DNA from: Marinobacter sp.
GTDB lineage: Bacteria > Pseudomonadota > Gammaproteobacteria > Pseudomonadales > Oleiphilaceae
Length of the DNA stretch: 64,000 bases
Direction of reading: 5' to 3'
NCBI GenBank assembly: GCA_018402255.1
Contig: JAGYIS010000004.1
Span: forward strand, 372,001-436,000
The position numbers and the translations under genes were made by a program. Position 1 is the stretch's first letter; the number at the start of each line of letters is the position of its first letter. Positions 1-9,290 of the stretch are shown here, in pieces. The notes below the pieces were generated by a model that saw nothing but the letters and a program-made list of their open reading frames with translations, had not been told where the DNA came from and did no database searches.

Positions 1-1137
<1,137 letters not shown>

Positions 1138-1190
1138 GTTGGCTTAAACCTCGTTGAGAACAGGTTTGTGAATTCTGACGCGGGTGGCGC

Positions 1191-1294
1191 GGGCGGCGGG
1201 GCAGGCCTTCAGGGATACGCTGTGAATACGTCCATGTACGCTCGGCAAAATCATCCCTGATTTTGACGATCCCTGAAGGCCTGCCCCGCCGCCC
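1191..1294 (+). repeat. Nested palindromic element, copy 1
   Basis: Two perfectly complementary 26-nt arms (1191-1216 and 1269-1294) enclose a 52-nt core (1217-1268) that begins acgctgtgaatac and ends in an inner hairpin, caaaatca-tccc-tgattttg. The core has the same length as those of the copies at 29518-29609 and 45788-45891, but here the inner stem has a different, fully compensated sequence. It lies in the 375-nt gap between the divergent ettA and glyA. The rest of that gap (1295-1512) holds the glyA leader, in which I see no convincing promoter or riboswitch. Confidence 0.85.
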
Positions 1295-1512
1295 TCGATC
1301 TGACTGCGTACTTTTGATCCGGTAAGGTATCTAAACCGGTCAGGGATAGCAATTGAGCGAAATTTCGTACTACCGGGGTGTCGGTATGTGCGGACGGCAT
1401 AAAGGATGATTTTTGACCCGCTTTCGCGATAGAATAGCGACCCAAATTTTCAGGGGTTCCGGCACGCACAGCGCGTGGCCGGGCCAGCCATTCAGACAGG
1501 GGCAGCACATCC

Positions 1513-2766
1513 ATGTTTAACCGTGATATGAAGATCGCCGGATTCGATGACGAACTGTGGAGCGCCATGCAGGCGGAAGAAAAACGCCAGGAAGCGCACA
1601 TAGAGCTGATCGCGTCTGAAAACTACACCAGCCCTCGGGTGATGGAAGCCCAGGGCAGTGTGCTGACCAACAAGTACGCGGAAGGCTACCCCGGCAAGCG
1701 CTACTACGGTGGCTGTGAGTTTGTCGATATTGCTGAAGACCTGGCCATCGATCGCGCCAAGGAGCTGTTCGGTGCCGCTTATGCCAACGTGCAGCCGCAC
1801 TCCGGTTCTCAGGCCAACTCTGCGGTCTTCATGGCACTGCTCAAGCCCGGTGATACGGTTCTGGGCATGAGCCTGGCCCACGGTGGTCACTTGACCCACG
1901 GTGCCAGTGTCAACTTCTCCGGCAAGATCTACAGCGCCGTCCAATATGGTCTGAACCCGGAAACCGGTTTGATTGATTACGACGAAATCGAAGCCCTGGC
2001 GATTGAGCACAAGCCCAAGATGATCATTGCCGGCTTCTCTGCCTATTCTCAGGAGTTGGACTTTGCCCGCTTCCGCGCTATCGCCGATAAGGTGGATGCG
2101 TACCTGTTCGTTGATATGGCCCACGTGGCAGGCCTGGTAGCTGCGGGTGTCTATCCGGATCCGGTCCCTCATGCTCATGTAGTGGCAACCACCACACACA
2201 AAACCTTGCGCGGCCCGCGTGGCGGCCTGATTCTGGCCTGCGACGACGAAGCGCTGCACAAGAAGCTGAATTCCGCGGTATTCCCGGGTGGTCAGGGCGG
2301 TCCGTTGATGCACGTGATTGCCGCCAAGGCGATCTGCTTCAAAGAAGCCATGAGCGACGAGTTCAAGGCTTACCAGAAGCAAGTGGTCAAGAACGCAGCC
2401 GCCATGGCCGAGATCTTCATCGAGCGCGGCTTTGACGTGGTTTCCGGTGGCACCAAGAACCACCTGTTCCTGGTTAGCCTGATCAAGCAGGACATTACCG
2501 GTAAAGACGCCGATGCTGCTCTGGGCAAAGCGCACATCACCGTGAACAAGAACGCGGTTCCAAACGACCCACGTTCGCCCTTCGTCACCTCTGGCCTGCG
2601 GATTGGCACCCCGGCGGTGACTACGCGCGGGTTTGGTGAGGCTGAGTGTCGCGATCTGGCGGGTTGGATGTGCGACATTCTCGACAACCTTGAAGACGAA
2701 GCGGTTATCAGCCGCGTACGCGAGCAGGTAGAGGCGGTGTGCAGCCGCTTCCCGGTCTACGGCTGA
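1513..2766 (+). CDS. glyA: Serine hydroxymethyltransferase
   Basis: PLP enzyme that interconverts serine and glycine while charging tetrahydrofolate with a one-carbon unit; cytoplasmic homodimer. The 417-residue length is normal for the family. The N-terminal part holds [20 protein letters not shown] and the YPGKRYYGG segment. The PLP-binding lysine is K230 in [15 protein letters not shown], and the FPGGQGGP segment follows. The ATG at 1513 fits the conserved N-terminus. The gene is closed by a hairpin terminator at 2787-2823, so it is probably a separate unit from nrdR. A long leader carrying a nested palindromic element lies upstream. Confidence 0.97.
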   Translation: MFNRDMKIAGFDDELWSAMQAEEKRQEAHIELIASENYTSPRVMEAQGSVLTNKYAEGYPGKRYYGGCEFVDIAEDLAIDRAKELFGAAYANVQPHSGSQANSAVFMALLKPGDTVLGMSLAHGGHLTHGASVNFSGKIYSAVQYGLNPETGLIDYDEIEALAIEHKPKMIIAGFSAYSQELDFARFRAIADKVDAYLFVDMAHVAGLVAAGVYPDPVPHAHVVATTTHKTLRGPRGGLILACDDEALHKKLNSAVFPGGQGGPLMHVIAAKAICFKEAMSDEFKAYQKQVVKNAAAMAEIFIERGFDVVSGGTKNHLFLVSLIKQDITGKDADAALGKAHITVNKNAVPNDPRSPFVTSGLRIGTPAVTTRGFGEAECRDLAGWMCDILDNLEDEAVISRVREQVEAVCSRFPVYG

Positions 2767-2786
2767 GCTGGTTATCTCTGAGCCTG

Positions 2787-2823
2787 CCCGGGCGCTCTGA
2801 AAGGAGCGTCCGGGTTCTTTCTT
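2787..2823 (+). terminator. Rho-independent terminator of glyA
   Basis: A 12-bp stem (2787-2798 with 2803-2814, including G-T pairs) with a 4-nt loop is followed by the T-rich tail ttctttcttt. It lies 20 nt after the glyA stop codon. Confidence 0.75.
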
Positions 2824-2840
2824 TCCGGAGCATCTGAACT

Positions 2841-3359
2841 ATGCATTGTCCTTTCTGTGGTGAAGCGGATACCAAAGTGATTGATTCGCGTCTGGTGGCC
2901 GAGGGTGACCAGGTTCGTCGCCGCAGGGAGTGCCTGTCTTGCCGTGAGCGCTTTACTACTTTCGAAACAGCCGAGCTGGTGATGCCGCGGGTGGTCAAGC
3001 AAGACGGTACCCGTCAGCCGTTTGACGAGGAGAAACTCCGGGCCGGACTCATGAAGGCCCTGGAAAAGCGGCCAGTGAGCATTGAAGAGATCGATGCGGC
3101 GCTTAACCGGATCCGATATCGGTTGCGCGCGACAGGCGAGCGAGAGGTCAAATCAATGCAATTGGGCGAAGAGGTCATGACCGAGCTACGCCAGTTAGAC
3201 AAAGTGGCCTACGTGCGGTTCGCCTCCGTTTACCGCAGCTTTCAGGATATTAACGAGTTCAAGGAAGAGATTGAAAAGTTGTCTCAGGGTAATGGCGACA
3301 CGGCTGTTGATGTGGCCCGAGCCCTGGCTGACAGCCAGTCAGGTAAAGGCAAGGCATGA
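2841..3359 (+). CDS. nrdR: Transcriptional repressor NrdR
   Basis: Zinc-ribbon/ATP-cone repressor that senses ATP and dATP and controls ribonucleotide reductase genes. The zinc ribbon is visible as C3-P-F-C6 and C31-L-S-C34, followed by the ATP-cone from about residue 47 ([18 protein letters not shown]). At 172 residues it is about 20 longer than the usual ~150; the excess is a polar C-terminal tail after ELEK-like residues ([13 protein letters not shown] onwards). The gene overlaps ribD by 4 nt (ATGA), the usual nrdR-rib linkage in gammaproteobacteria. Confidence 0.96.
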   Translation: MHCPFCGEADTKVIDSRLVAEGDQVRRRRECLSCRERFTTFETAELVMPRVVKQDGTRQPFDEEKLRAGLMKALEKRPVSIEEIDAALNRIRYRLRATGEREVKSMQLGEEVMTELRQLDKVAYVRFASVYRSFQDINEFKEEIEKLSQGNGDTAVDVARALADSQSGKGKA

Positions 3360-4471
3360 TTTCAGACCGTGACCGGGCGATGATGGCGCGGGCCGTGCAG
3401 CTGGCTTGGCGCGGTCGTTACTCTACTCATCCTAACCCGCGTGTCGGCTGCGTGATCGCAAAAGGTAATCGCATCGTGGGCGAAGGCTGGCACGAACGCG
3501 CGGGTGAGGCTCACGCAGAAGTGCGGGCATTGAGTGAGGCGGGCCAGGAGGCTCGGGGTGCCACGGCTTACGTCACTCTGGAGCCTTGCAGTCACTACGG
3601 TCGGACACCACCGTGTGCGCGAGCGCTGATTGATGCGGGTGTGGCCCAGGTATTTGCCGCGACCAAAGATCCCAATCCGTCGGTCTCTGGCCGAGGTCTG
3701 GATATGCTTCGGGAAGCGGGCATCAAAGTGACCGAAGGTCTGATGGCGGAGGAATCCGCCCGCCTGAATCCCGGGTTTATGAAGCGCATGAACACCGGGC
3801 GCCCATGGGTAAGGCTGAAAATGGCCGCGAGCCTGGACGGACGAACGGCCATGGCTTCCGGAGAGAGTCAGTGGATTACGGGCCCGGAAGCGCGGCGTGA
3901 TGTGCAACGGTTGCGCGCCATCAGTGATGCTATTCTGACGGGAGTAGGTACCGTGCTGGCGGACGATCCGTCGTTGACGGTGCGTCGGGATGACATGGGT
4001 GATATTGGTGACGCCACCGATCCCTCGCGCCAGCCGTTGCGGGTGATTGCCGATCGGGATGCCCGTACGCCGCCGACCGCGCGTATTCTTCAGGGCGGCA
4101 ATGTACAGGTGTTTTGTGCCAGCTCGGCCCTGGCGTCAGCTCCGGCGCAGGATCTCGCCGCACTGGGTGTAAGCCTGACGGGCGTTGCCTGGAAGGACAA
4201 CGGTGTGGATGTGTCCGAATTGCTGGACGCCCTCGGCGAGCTGGGGATCAACGAATTATTGGTGGAAGCCGGGCCAACTCTGGCAGGAACCTTCATTCGC
4301 GAAAATCTGGTGGATGAGCTCTGGTTATATCAGGCTCCCGTATTTCTTGGCAGTACTGGCCGCCCGACCGCCCATCTGCCGCTTGAAAGTATGGCTGATA
4401 AAGTGCAATGGAGCGTGCTAGATCGGCGTCAGGTGGGTGAGGATCAGCGGTTGATCCTTGGCCGCCGCTAA
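3356..4471 (+). CDS. ribD: Bifunctional riboflavin biosynthesis deaminase/reductase RibD
   Basis: Catalyses the second and third steps of riboflavin synthesis: deamination of the pyrimidine from GTP, then NADPH-dependent reduction of the ribosyl side chain. The N-terminal deaminase domain (about 1-145) has the zinc motif H53-A-E55 and C78-SHYGRTPP-C87. The C-terminal reductase domain starts near [17 protein letters not shown]. The 371-residue length is normal. It overlaps nrdR by 4 nt and is followed after 63 nt by ribB. A riboflavin synthase gene (ribE), often found at this place in related genomes, is not present. Confidence 0.96.
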   Translation: MISDRDRAMMARAVQLAWRGRYSTHPNPRVGCVIAKGNRIVGEGWHERAGEAHAEVRALSEAGQEARGATAYVTLEPCSHYGRTPPCARALIDAGVAQVFAATKDPNPSVSGRGLDMLREAGIKVTEGLMAEESARLNPGFMKRMNTGRPWVRLKMAASLDGRTAMASGESQWITGPEARRDVQRLRAISDAILTGVGTVLADDPSLTVRRDDMGDIGDATDPSRQPLRVIADRDARTPPTARILQGGNVQVFCASSALASAPAQDLAALGVSLTGVAWKDNGVDVSELLDALGELGINELLVEAGPTLAGTFIRENLVDELWLYQAPVFLGSTGRPTAHLPLESMADKVQWSVLDRRQVGEDQRLILGRR

Positions 4472-4534
4472 TTAATCAATTCATTCCCCTCAGCCCGTTA
4501 TAGAGCCGGTGAGGGTGACAGGACGCAGAATCCT

Positions 4535-5650
4535 ATGGCACTGAACAGCATTGAAGAGATGATCGAAGATATTCGTCAGGGCAAGATGGTGATCCTGATG
4601 GATGATGAAGACCGCGAGAATGAGGGCGACCTGGTAATGGCGGCGGAGCACTGCACGCCAGAGGCCATTAACTTCATGGCTCGCTTTGGTCGTGGCCTCA
4701 TTTGTATGCCGATGACCCGTGATCGCTGTGAACAGCTCGGGTTGCCGCTGATGGTGCATCAGAATGCCTCTGGCTTCGGTACCAAGTTCACGCTCTCGAT
4801 TGAGGCCCGTGAAGGCGTCACCACGGGCATTTCGGCCGCCGACCGCGCACGCACGGTGCAGGCGGCTGTCGCCAGAAATGCCAAAGCGTCTGACCTGGTC
4901 CAGCCTGGTCATATATTCCCGCTGATGTCTGACCCCGGCGGTGTGTTAAGCCGCGCTGGCCATACTGAGGCATCCTGTGACCTGGCGGCCCTGGCGGGTT
5001 GTGAGCCAGCAGGCGTGATCTGCGAAGTCATGAACGACGACGGCTCGATGGCGCGCCGTGAGGATCTGGAAAAATTCGCCCAGGAGCATGACCTGAAGAT
5101 CGGCACCATTGCTGACCTGATCCACTACCGCACCATGAATGAGCGCACCGTTGAGTGTGTGGAAGAGCACGAATTGGACACCGAATACGGCGTGTTCAAG
5201 CTGCATACCTACCGGGATAACATTCAGGGCGCGACCCACCTGGCTATGGTGATGGGTGATATTACACCCGATGAGCCAGTGGTGGTGCGTGTGCACATAA
5301 CCGATACCTTGCGTGACCTGCTAGGTGCCCGTCGCAAAGATTCGCGCAGCTGGCCTCTGCATCACGCCCTCGAAAAAGTGGCCAGTGAAGGCCGTGGTGT
5401 AGTGGTGCTGCTGAACAGCGCCGAAGACAGCTACAACCTGGAAGAGCGCATCCAGGAGTTTTATGACCAGGGGGCTGCAGCCGCAGGCAAAGGCAGTTCC
5501 GGTGTCTACTTTACCGTTGGCACCGGCTCTCAGATTTTGCGCGACCTTGGTGTTGGCAAAATGCGTTTGCTGAGCCCTCCGGTGAAGTTCTCCGCCATCT
5601 CTGGATTTGATCTGGAAGTGGTTGAATACGTCCCCTACACCCCCGAATGA
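4535..5650 (+). CDS. ribB: 3,4-dihydroxy-2-butanone-4-phosphate synthase with a degenerate GTP cyclohydrolase II-like domain (RibBX type)
   Basis: The N-terminal domain (about 1-200) makes the four-carbon riboflavin precursor from ribulose 5-phosphate and carries the acidic [10 protein letters not shown] motif. The C-terminal half resembles GTP cyclohydrolase II but lacks its hallmarks: the zinc-binding cysteines and the SECLTGD...CDCG segment are absent, and the corresponding stretch reads [16 protein letters not shown]. Fusions with an inactive second domain are known as RibBX in proteobacteria, so a true ribA must lie elsewhere. The upstream gap is only 63 nt, with no room for an FMN riboswitch. 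Annotation pipelines often call this ribBA; the sequence argues for ribB function only. Confidence 0.92.
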   Translation: MALNSIEEMIEDIRQGKMVILMDDEDRENEGDLVMAAEHCTPEAINFMARFGRGLICMPMTRDRCEQLGLPLMVHQNASGFGTKFTLSIEAREGVTTGISAADRARTVQAAVARNAKASDLVQPGHIFPLMSDPGGVLSRAGHTEASCDLAALAGCEPAGVICEVMNDDGSMARREDLEKFAQEHDLKIGTIADLIHYRTMNERTVECVEEHELDTEYGVFKLHTYRDNIQGATHLAMVMGDITPDEPVVVRVHITDTLRDLLGARRKDSRSWPLHHALEKVASEGRGVVVLLNSAEDSYNLEERIQEFYDQGAAAAGKGSSGVYFTVGTGSQILRDLGVGKMRLLSPPVKFSAISGFDLEVVEYVPYTPE

Positions 5651-5698
5651 ACAACTTGGTTGCGGCGAGAACTGCCGCAGCCCGAACAGGAGCCCGAG

Positions 5699-6175
5699 AT
5701 GGCAGATATCAAAGTAATTGAAGGTGATTTCACCCAGTGCAGCGGACGTTACGCCCTGGTGGTTGGCCGCTTTAACGGATTTGTGGTGGAGAGCCTGGTG
5801 GATGGCGCGGTGGATACCTTACTGCGTCATGGTATTGCAAAAGACGACATCACCATTATTCGGGTGCCCGGCGCCTACGAAATGCCTTTGGCGGTCAAAC
5901 GCGTAGCAGAAACCACAGAGTACGATGCCATCATTGCACTGGGTGCGGTGATTCGTGGCGGCACGCCCCACTTTGAGTACGTGGCGGGTGAAGCCGCCAG
6001 TGGGCTCGGTGCGGTCAGCCTGGACTCTGATGTGCCGGTATCATTCGGTGTGCTGACGGTGGATTCTATTGAGCAGGCCATTGAGCGCTCTGGCACCAAG
6101 GCTGGCAACAAAGGCGCGGAAGCCGCAGTGACCGCCCTGGAAATGGTCAGTCTGTTCAAAAAGTTGGGTGAGTAA
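5699..6175 (+). CDS. ribH: 6,7-dimethyl-8-ribityllumazine synthase
   Basis: Condenses the RibB product with the pyrimidine product of RibD to give lumazine, the penultimate riboflavin intermediate. It forms large capsid-like or pentameric assemblies. The start is the ATG at 5699 (MADIKVIEG), because AGGAG lies at 5688-5692; a longer frame opens at 5660 but has no such site. The 158-residue length is normal. The substrate and catalytic segments [14 protein letters not shown] and GGTPH91FEYV are intact. The stop codon overlaps the nusB start by 1 nt. Confidence 0.97.
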   Translation: MADIKVIEGDFTQCSGRYALVVGRFNGFVVESLVDGAVDTLLRHGIAKDDITIIRVPGAYEMPLAVKRVAETTEYDAIIALGAVIRGGTPHFEYVAGEAASGLGAVSLDSDVPVSFGVLTVDSIEQAIERSGTKAGNKGAEAAVTALEMVSLFKKLGE

Positions 6176-6651
6176 TGAGCGAAGCGGGTGATACTTCTCC
6201 CCAGCCGGGGAATCCCAGCAAACCCAAGGCCGGCGACCGTCGCCGTGCCCGGGGGCTTGCCATGCAGGGCCTGTACCAGCGGCATTTCAGCAAATCGCCG
6301 ATCTCGGATATTGAAGCCGAGTTCATGATCGATAACGACATGAGCAAGGTTGACCTGATGTACTTCCGCGATATTCTGCGTGGTGTTCATCGCGAGCAAT
6401 CCGAGCTCGACAAATTGATCGAGCCTTACCTTGACCGGCCACTCAAAGAAGTGGACCCGGTGGAACTGGCGATTGTCCGGTTGGGGGCCTACGAGCTGAA
6501 ACATCGCATTGATGTCCCCTACAAGGTGGTGATCAACGAGGGTATCGAAATGGCCAAGCGCTTCGGCGGTACGGAAGGCCACAAGTTTGTGAACAGCGTT
6601 TTGGACAAGCTCAGCCAGCGCTTGCGTCTCGCCGAGACACGCTCGCGCTGA
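6175..6651 (+). CDS. nusB: Transcription antitermination factor NusB
   Basis: All-helical RNA-binding protein that recognises boxA RNA together with S10 and supports rRNA antitermination; boxA-like sequences occur in the rRNA operon of this same window (55825, 57962). The 158 residues include a polar N-terminal extension, then [14 protein letters not shown] at the start of the fold and the C-terminal [13 protein letters not shown] and KFVNSVLD segments typical of the family. It starts within the stop codon of ribH and is followed after 3 nt by thiL, so it is translationally coupled in the operon. Confidence 0.96.
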   Translation: MSEAGDTSPQPGNPSKPKAGDRRRARGLAMQGLYQRHFSKSPISDIEAEFMIDNDMSKVDLMYFRDILRGVHREQSELDKLIEPYLDRPLKEVDPVELAIVRLGAYELKHRIDVPYKVVINEGIEMAKRFGGTEGHKFVNSVLDKLSQRLRLAETRSR

Positions 6652-6654
6652 TTT

Positions 6655-7605
6655 ATGGGCGAATTCGACCTGATCAGGCAGTATTTTCAGCCCCTGGCCG
6701 GCAGTGCCATGACCGATCAGCTCGTACTTGGCCCCGGGGATGACTGTGCTATCCAGCGCATTCCGGCGGGCCGGGATCTTGTTTTTTCAGTGGATACCCT
6801 GGTGGAGGGTGTCCACTTTCCTCTGAACTATTCCTCGCGTTACCTGGGCTGGCGAGCGCTGGCGGTTGCGGCCAGCGATCTTGCTGCCATGGGGGCAAAG
6901 CCTGTCTGTTTTACCCTGGCGTTGACCCTGCCTGAGGCGAACCCGGATTGGTTGTCGGGTTTTGCAGAGAGTCTGTCGAAAGCCAGCAGCGCGTTTGGCA
7001 TGGCTCTGGCGGGTGGAGACACCACTCGCGGAGCACTGACGATCAGCATTCAGGTCCACGGAACCGTGGCTGAGGGCGCCGCAATTCAACGTTCCGGCGC
7101 CAGACCCGGGGATCTGATCTGCGTGACTGGCCCCCTGGGTGCTGCCGGAGCTGCACTCGCCTTCCTGGAGGATCCGAAACCGGGTCCTTTGGCCCGAGCG
7201 ATGCTGGTGCGTTATCACTCTCCGGAGCCGCGCCTGGAGCTTGGGCAGCAACTGGTTGGCAAGGCCTCGGCCGCGATTGATATCTCGGACGGCTTGCTGG
7301 CGGACCTTCAGCATATTTTGGAAGCCTCTTCGGTGGGGGCAGAGCTTCAGGCTGGAACAATACCGATGATGCCGGAATTGGTGCAGTTGCATGGCGATCA
7401 GTCTTTGAACCTGGCCCTGACGGCGGGCGATGACTATGAACTGTGTGTCACCATAGCCCCCGAGGTGTTGAAGCGGCTGGCACCTGACATACAGGCGCAG
7501 CTGGCCGTGGTTGGTCAGGTCGTTAAGACACCCGGCCTGAGCCTGATCGGGGCCGACCTAACTGACATGCCGCCTGGATTCGACCATTTTGGGAGATTGG
7601 TTTGA
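6655..7605 (+). CDS. thiL: Thiamine-monophosphate kinase
   Basis: Phosphorylates thiamine monophosphate to thiamine diphosphate with ATP, the last step of cofactor synthesis. The PurM/AIRS-like fold is recognisable from GEFDLIRQYF at the start, the metal-binding segment GPGDDCA, DTLVEGVHF, and AASDLAAMGAKP. Further on come AGGDTTRG and AIDISDGLLADL in the second half. The 316-residue length is normal. It starts 3 nt after nusB, and its stop overlaps the TTG start of pgpA. Confidence 0.96.
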   Translation: MGEFDLIRQYFQPLAGSAMTDQLVLGPGDDCAIQRIPAGRDLVFSVDTLVEGVHFPLNYSSRYLGWRALAVAASDLAAMGAKPVCFTLALTLPEANPDWLSGFAESLSKASSAFGMALAGGDTTRGALTISIQVHGTVAEGAAIQRSGARPGDLICVTGPLGAAGAALAFLEDPKPGPLARAMLVRYHSPEPRLELGQQLVGKASAAIDISDGLLADLQHILEASSVGAELQAGTIPMMPELVQLHGDQSLNLALTAGDDYELCVTIAPEVLKRLAPDIQAQLAVVGQVVKTPGLSLIGADLTDMPPGFDHFGRLV

Positions 7606-8129
7606 GTAGTGACAATTTAGCACCCGACCCAGACGCGCCCAAGGCTTTGCTGCCGCCGGGTTTTCTCCGTAATCCCGTGCATTTTCTGGCGTTTGGCTTC
7701 GGCAGCGGCGCCATGCCGAAAGCGCCAGGTACCTGGGGAAGCCTGGCAGCGATTCCGGTTTGGTATGCCTTTGCGTGGTTACCGCCAGTTGCATACTGGC
7801 TGGTTGTTCTGGTGGCGTTTCTGGTCGGTATCTGGTTGTGTGGGAAAACGGCAGATGATCTGAAGGTCCACGATCACGGTGGTATTGTCTGGGACGAGTT
7901 CGTCGGAATGTGGATAGCTCTGGGCCTGTTTCCGGATCAGATCTATGGCGTGCTGATGGCCTTCATGCTTTTCAGGTTGTTTGACGTTGTCAAACCTTGG
8001 CCGATCAGTTGGCTGGATGCACGCATGCCCGGGGGGCTGGGTATTATGGTGGACGATGTGGTGGCGGGTATCATGGCCTTGGTTTGCCTCTGGGCCATCG
8101 ATGTGTGGGTTATGCCCTTTATCGTTTAA
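7602..8129 (+). CDS. pgpA: Phosphatidylglycerophosphatase A
   Basis: Inner-membrane phosphatase that converts phosphatidylglycerophosphate to phosphatidylglycerol. The frame begins with TTG at 7602 (overlapping the thiL TGA by 4 nt), giving MSSDNLAPDP. The family segment FGSGAMPKAPGTWGSL, the acidic DHGGIVWDEFVGMW motif and the FRLFDVVKPWPI segment are all present, with several hydrophobic spans. At 175 residues it has the usual length. It is the last gene of the nrdR-ribD-ribB-ribH-nusB-thiL-pgpA run and is followed by a strong hairpin. Confidence 0.95.
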   Translation: MSSDNLAPDPDAPKALLPPGFLRNPVHFLAFGFGSGAMPKAPGTWGSLAAIPVWYAFAWLPPVAYWLVVLVAFLVGIWLCGKTADDLKVHDHGGIVWDEFVGMWIALGLFPDQIYGVLMAFMLFRLFDVVKPWPISWLDARMPGGLGIMVDDVVAGIMALVCLWAIDVWVMPFIV

Positions 8130-8130
8130 T

Positions 8131-8160
8131 CGGCAATGCCCCTATGACGGGGCATTGCCG
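8131..8160 (+). terminator. Hairpin terminator after pgpA
   Basis: A perfect 12-bp stem (8131-8142 with 8149-8160) with a 6-nt loop directly after the pgpA stop codon. The T-tract is weak (tggcttgtct), so it may act as an mRNA 3' end stabiliser as well as a terminator. Confidence 0.65.
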
Positions 8161-8181
8161 TGGCTTGTCTCGCCTGTGTGG

Positions 8182-8385
8182 TCAGTGAATCTGTGGCTCT
8201 TCCGGCAACAATTGAACCACGTGCAAAAAGCGTTTTAGACCGATTTCTGCTCGCTCTCGAGAGGCGAAGGGCCCGCTGTCAAAGCCTTCTCGAGTCGTGA
8301 AATACCATTTGCTGCCGACACAAAAAAAACGGCTGCTGCGAAACGGGGCCGGGCCTTGTTCGCCGGTTCTGCGATGAATATCCAT
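8182..8385 (-). CDS. Small DUF6316-like protein
   Basis: A 67-residue basic protein of unknown function. The central pattern FRSSRFFCVGSKWYFTTREG followed by GPFASRERAEIGLKRFL matches what I remember of the DUF6316 family of small gammaproteobacterial proteins. The frame is open to a GTG at 8430, but the ATG at 8385 (MDIHRRTGEQ) is preceded by AGGAG at 8 nt spacing and is the better start. No signal peptide or membrane segment is visible. The gene stands alone, tail-to-tail with pgpA and head-to-head with the lipoprotein at 8598. The family assignment is from memory and should be tested with an HMM search. Confidence 0.7.
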   Translation of the reverse strand: MDIHRRTGEQGPAPFRSSRFFCVGSKWYFTTREGFDSGPFASRERAEIGLKRFLHVVQLLPEEPQIH

Positions 8386-8597
8386 GCTGACGCTCCTGGG
8401 CCCGCTTGTTTTTTTCTTCTCGGGCGACACGTAATGTTTGCCGACCTGATTAAAATTAATCCAATTGCCGCCAAATTCAACATTTTTTTACATTCTCGAT
8501 GCGAAACTTGCCCCGGCAGGCTCGTGTGGTCAGAATGCGGAAGGCTTTAAACAGTGTCCCAGGCCGGATCTGGCCCCTTCGAGGAAGAGGAATTGAA

Positions 8598-9248
8598 ATG
8601 AACAAGTGTCATGTTTCCAGGGTTTCCAAATTGCTTGCCCTGGTGCTTAGTTTTACTCTGGCTGGGTGTGCATCATCGCTCACTCGTATTGATACCTGGC
8701 AGGGAACTCCGGCGGAAGCCCAGAATCCCGCGGTTCTGAAGGCGCCCGGTGAAATCAAGGTGGTCTCGGTAAACGGCAGAAGTATGACCAACTTCCTGAT
8801 GGACGACCTGGCTCTGGATTACGGATTGTTGCCCGGGGAGAACGACGTCGTGTTCACCTATAAAACAATCTGGGCCAAGGCTGGCGTGGTGCGGAATGGC
8901 GAGTCCAAAGTGCACACCGTCGTGAGTGAACGTCAGCGGGTAAGCTTTGAGGCGCAGCCGGGTGTCGTTTATCAGTTCGACTTCGACAAGCCGTCTTCCA
9001 GGCAACAGGCCGAAGCTATGATGGCCGATTTTTCTGCGACCATTGTCAGCGACACCGGAGAGATAGCGGGGCGTTCAGAGCTTTGGGATGGCAATGCCAT
9101 GGCCGAAGCCGCACGCACACCGTTGCCCTCATCGGTGGGCGCTAATGGTACAGAGGTCGAGGGCGCCGCGCTGGACCGCCTGAAGGCTCTGTGGTCTGAA
9201 GCGTCAGAGGAAGAGAAGCGGACATTCTTGCGCTGGGCGTTCGAGTAG
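8598..9248 (+). CDS. DUF2057-type lipoprotein
   Basis: A 216-residue predicted outer-membrane lipoprotein. The start is the ATG at 8598, behind gaggaagagg; the frame is open further upstream to 8499 but lacks a ribosome-binding site. The signal peptide is MNKCHVSRVSKLLALVLSFT with lipobox L-A-G-C24. The mature part contains VNGRSM, LALDYGLLPGENDVVFTYKT and FEAQPGVVYQFDFD, the pattern of DUF2057 (YccT-like) proteins, which are secreted proteins of unknown role. It ends in an acidic helix (DRLKALWSEASEEEKRTFL). It is convergent with the wax ester synthase gene, with a hairpin between them. Confidence 0.8.
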   Translation: MNKCHVSRVSKLLALVLSFTLAGCASSLTRIDTWQGTPAEAQNPAVLKAPGEIKVVSVNGRSMTNFLMDDLALDYGLLPGENDVVFTYKTIWAKAGVVRNGESKVHTVVSERQRVSFEAQPGVVYQFDFDKPSSRQQAEAMMADFSATIVSDTGEIAGRSELWDGNAMAEAARTPLPSSVGANGTEVEGAALDRLKALWSEASEEEKRTFLRWAFE

Positions 9249-9258
9249 CGGGGTTTCT

Positions 9259-9284
9259 GGTCGGGCGAGTACCCGCCCGACCAT
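9259..9284. terminator. Shared hairpin between convergent genes
   Basis: A perfect 10-bp GC-rich stem (9259-9268 with 9275-9284) and 6-nt loop lie in the 42-nt gap between the convergent lipoprotein and wax ester synthase genes. Neither side has a good T-tract, so terminator function is inferred from position. Confidence 0.5.
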
Positions 9285-9290
9285 GCCATC

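Noticed and set aside
1191..1294. CRISPR array interpretation of the palindromic elements
   Set aside because: Copies are single, tens of kilobases apart, without spacer units or cas genes.
1492..2535. 347-residue open frame antisense to glyA
   Set aside because: Opposite a complete glyA; no recognisable domain.
4472..4534. Possible FMN riboswitch before ribB
   Set aside because: The gap is 63 nt and lacks the conserved RFN element sequences.
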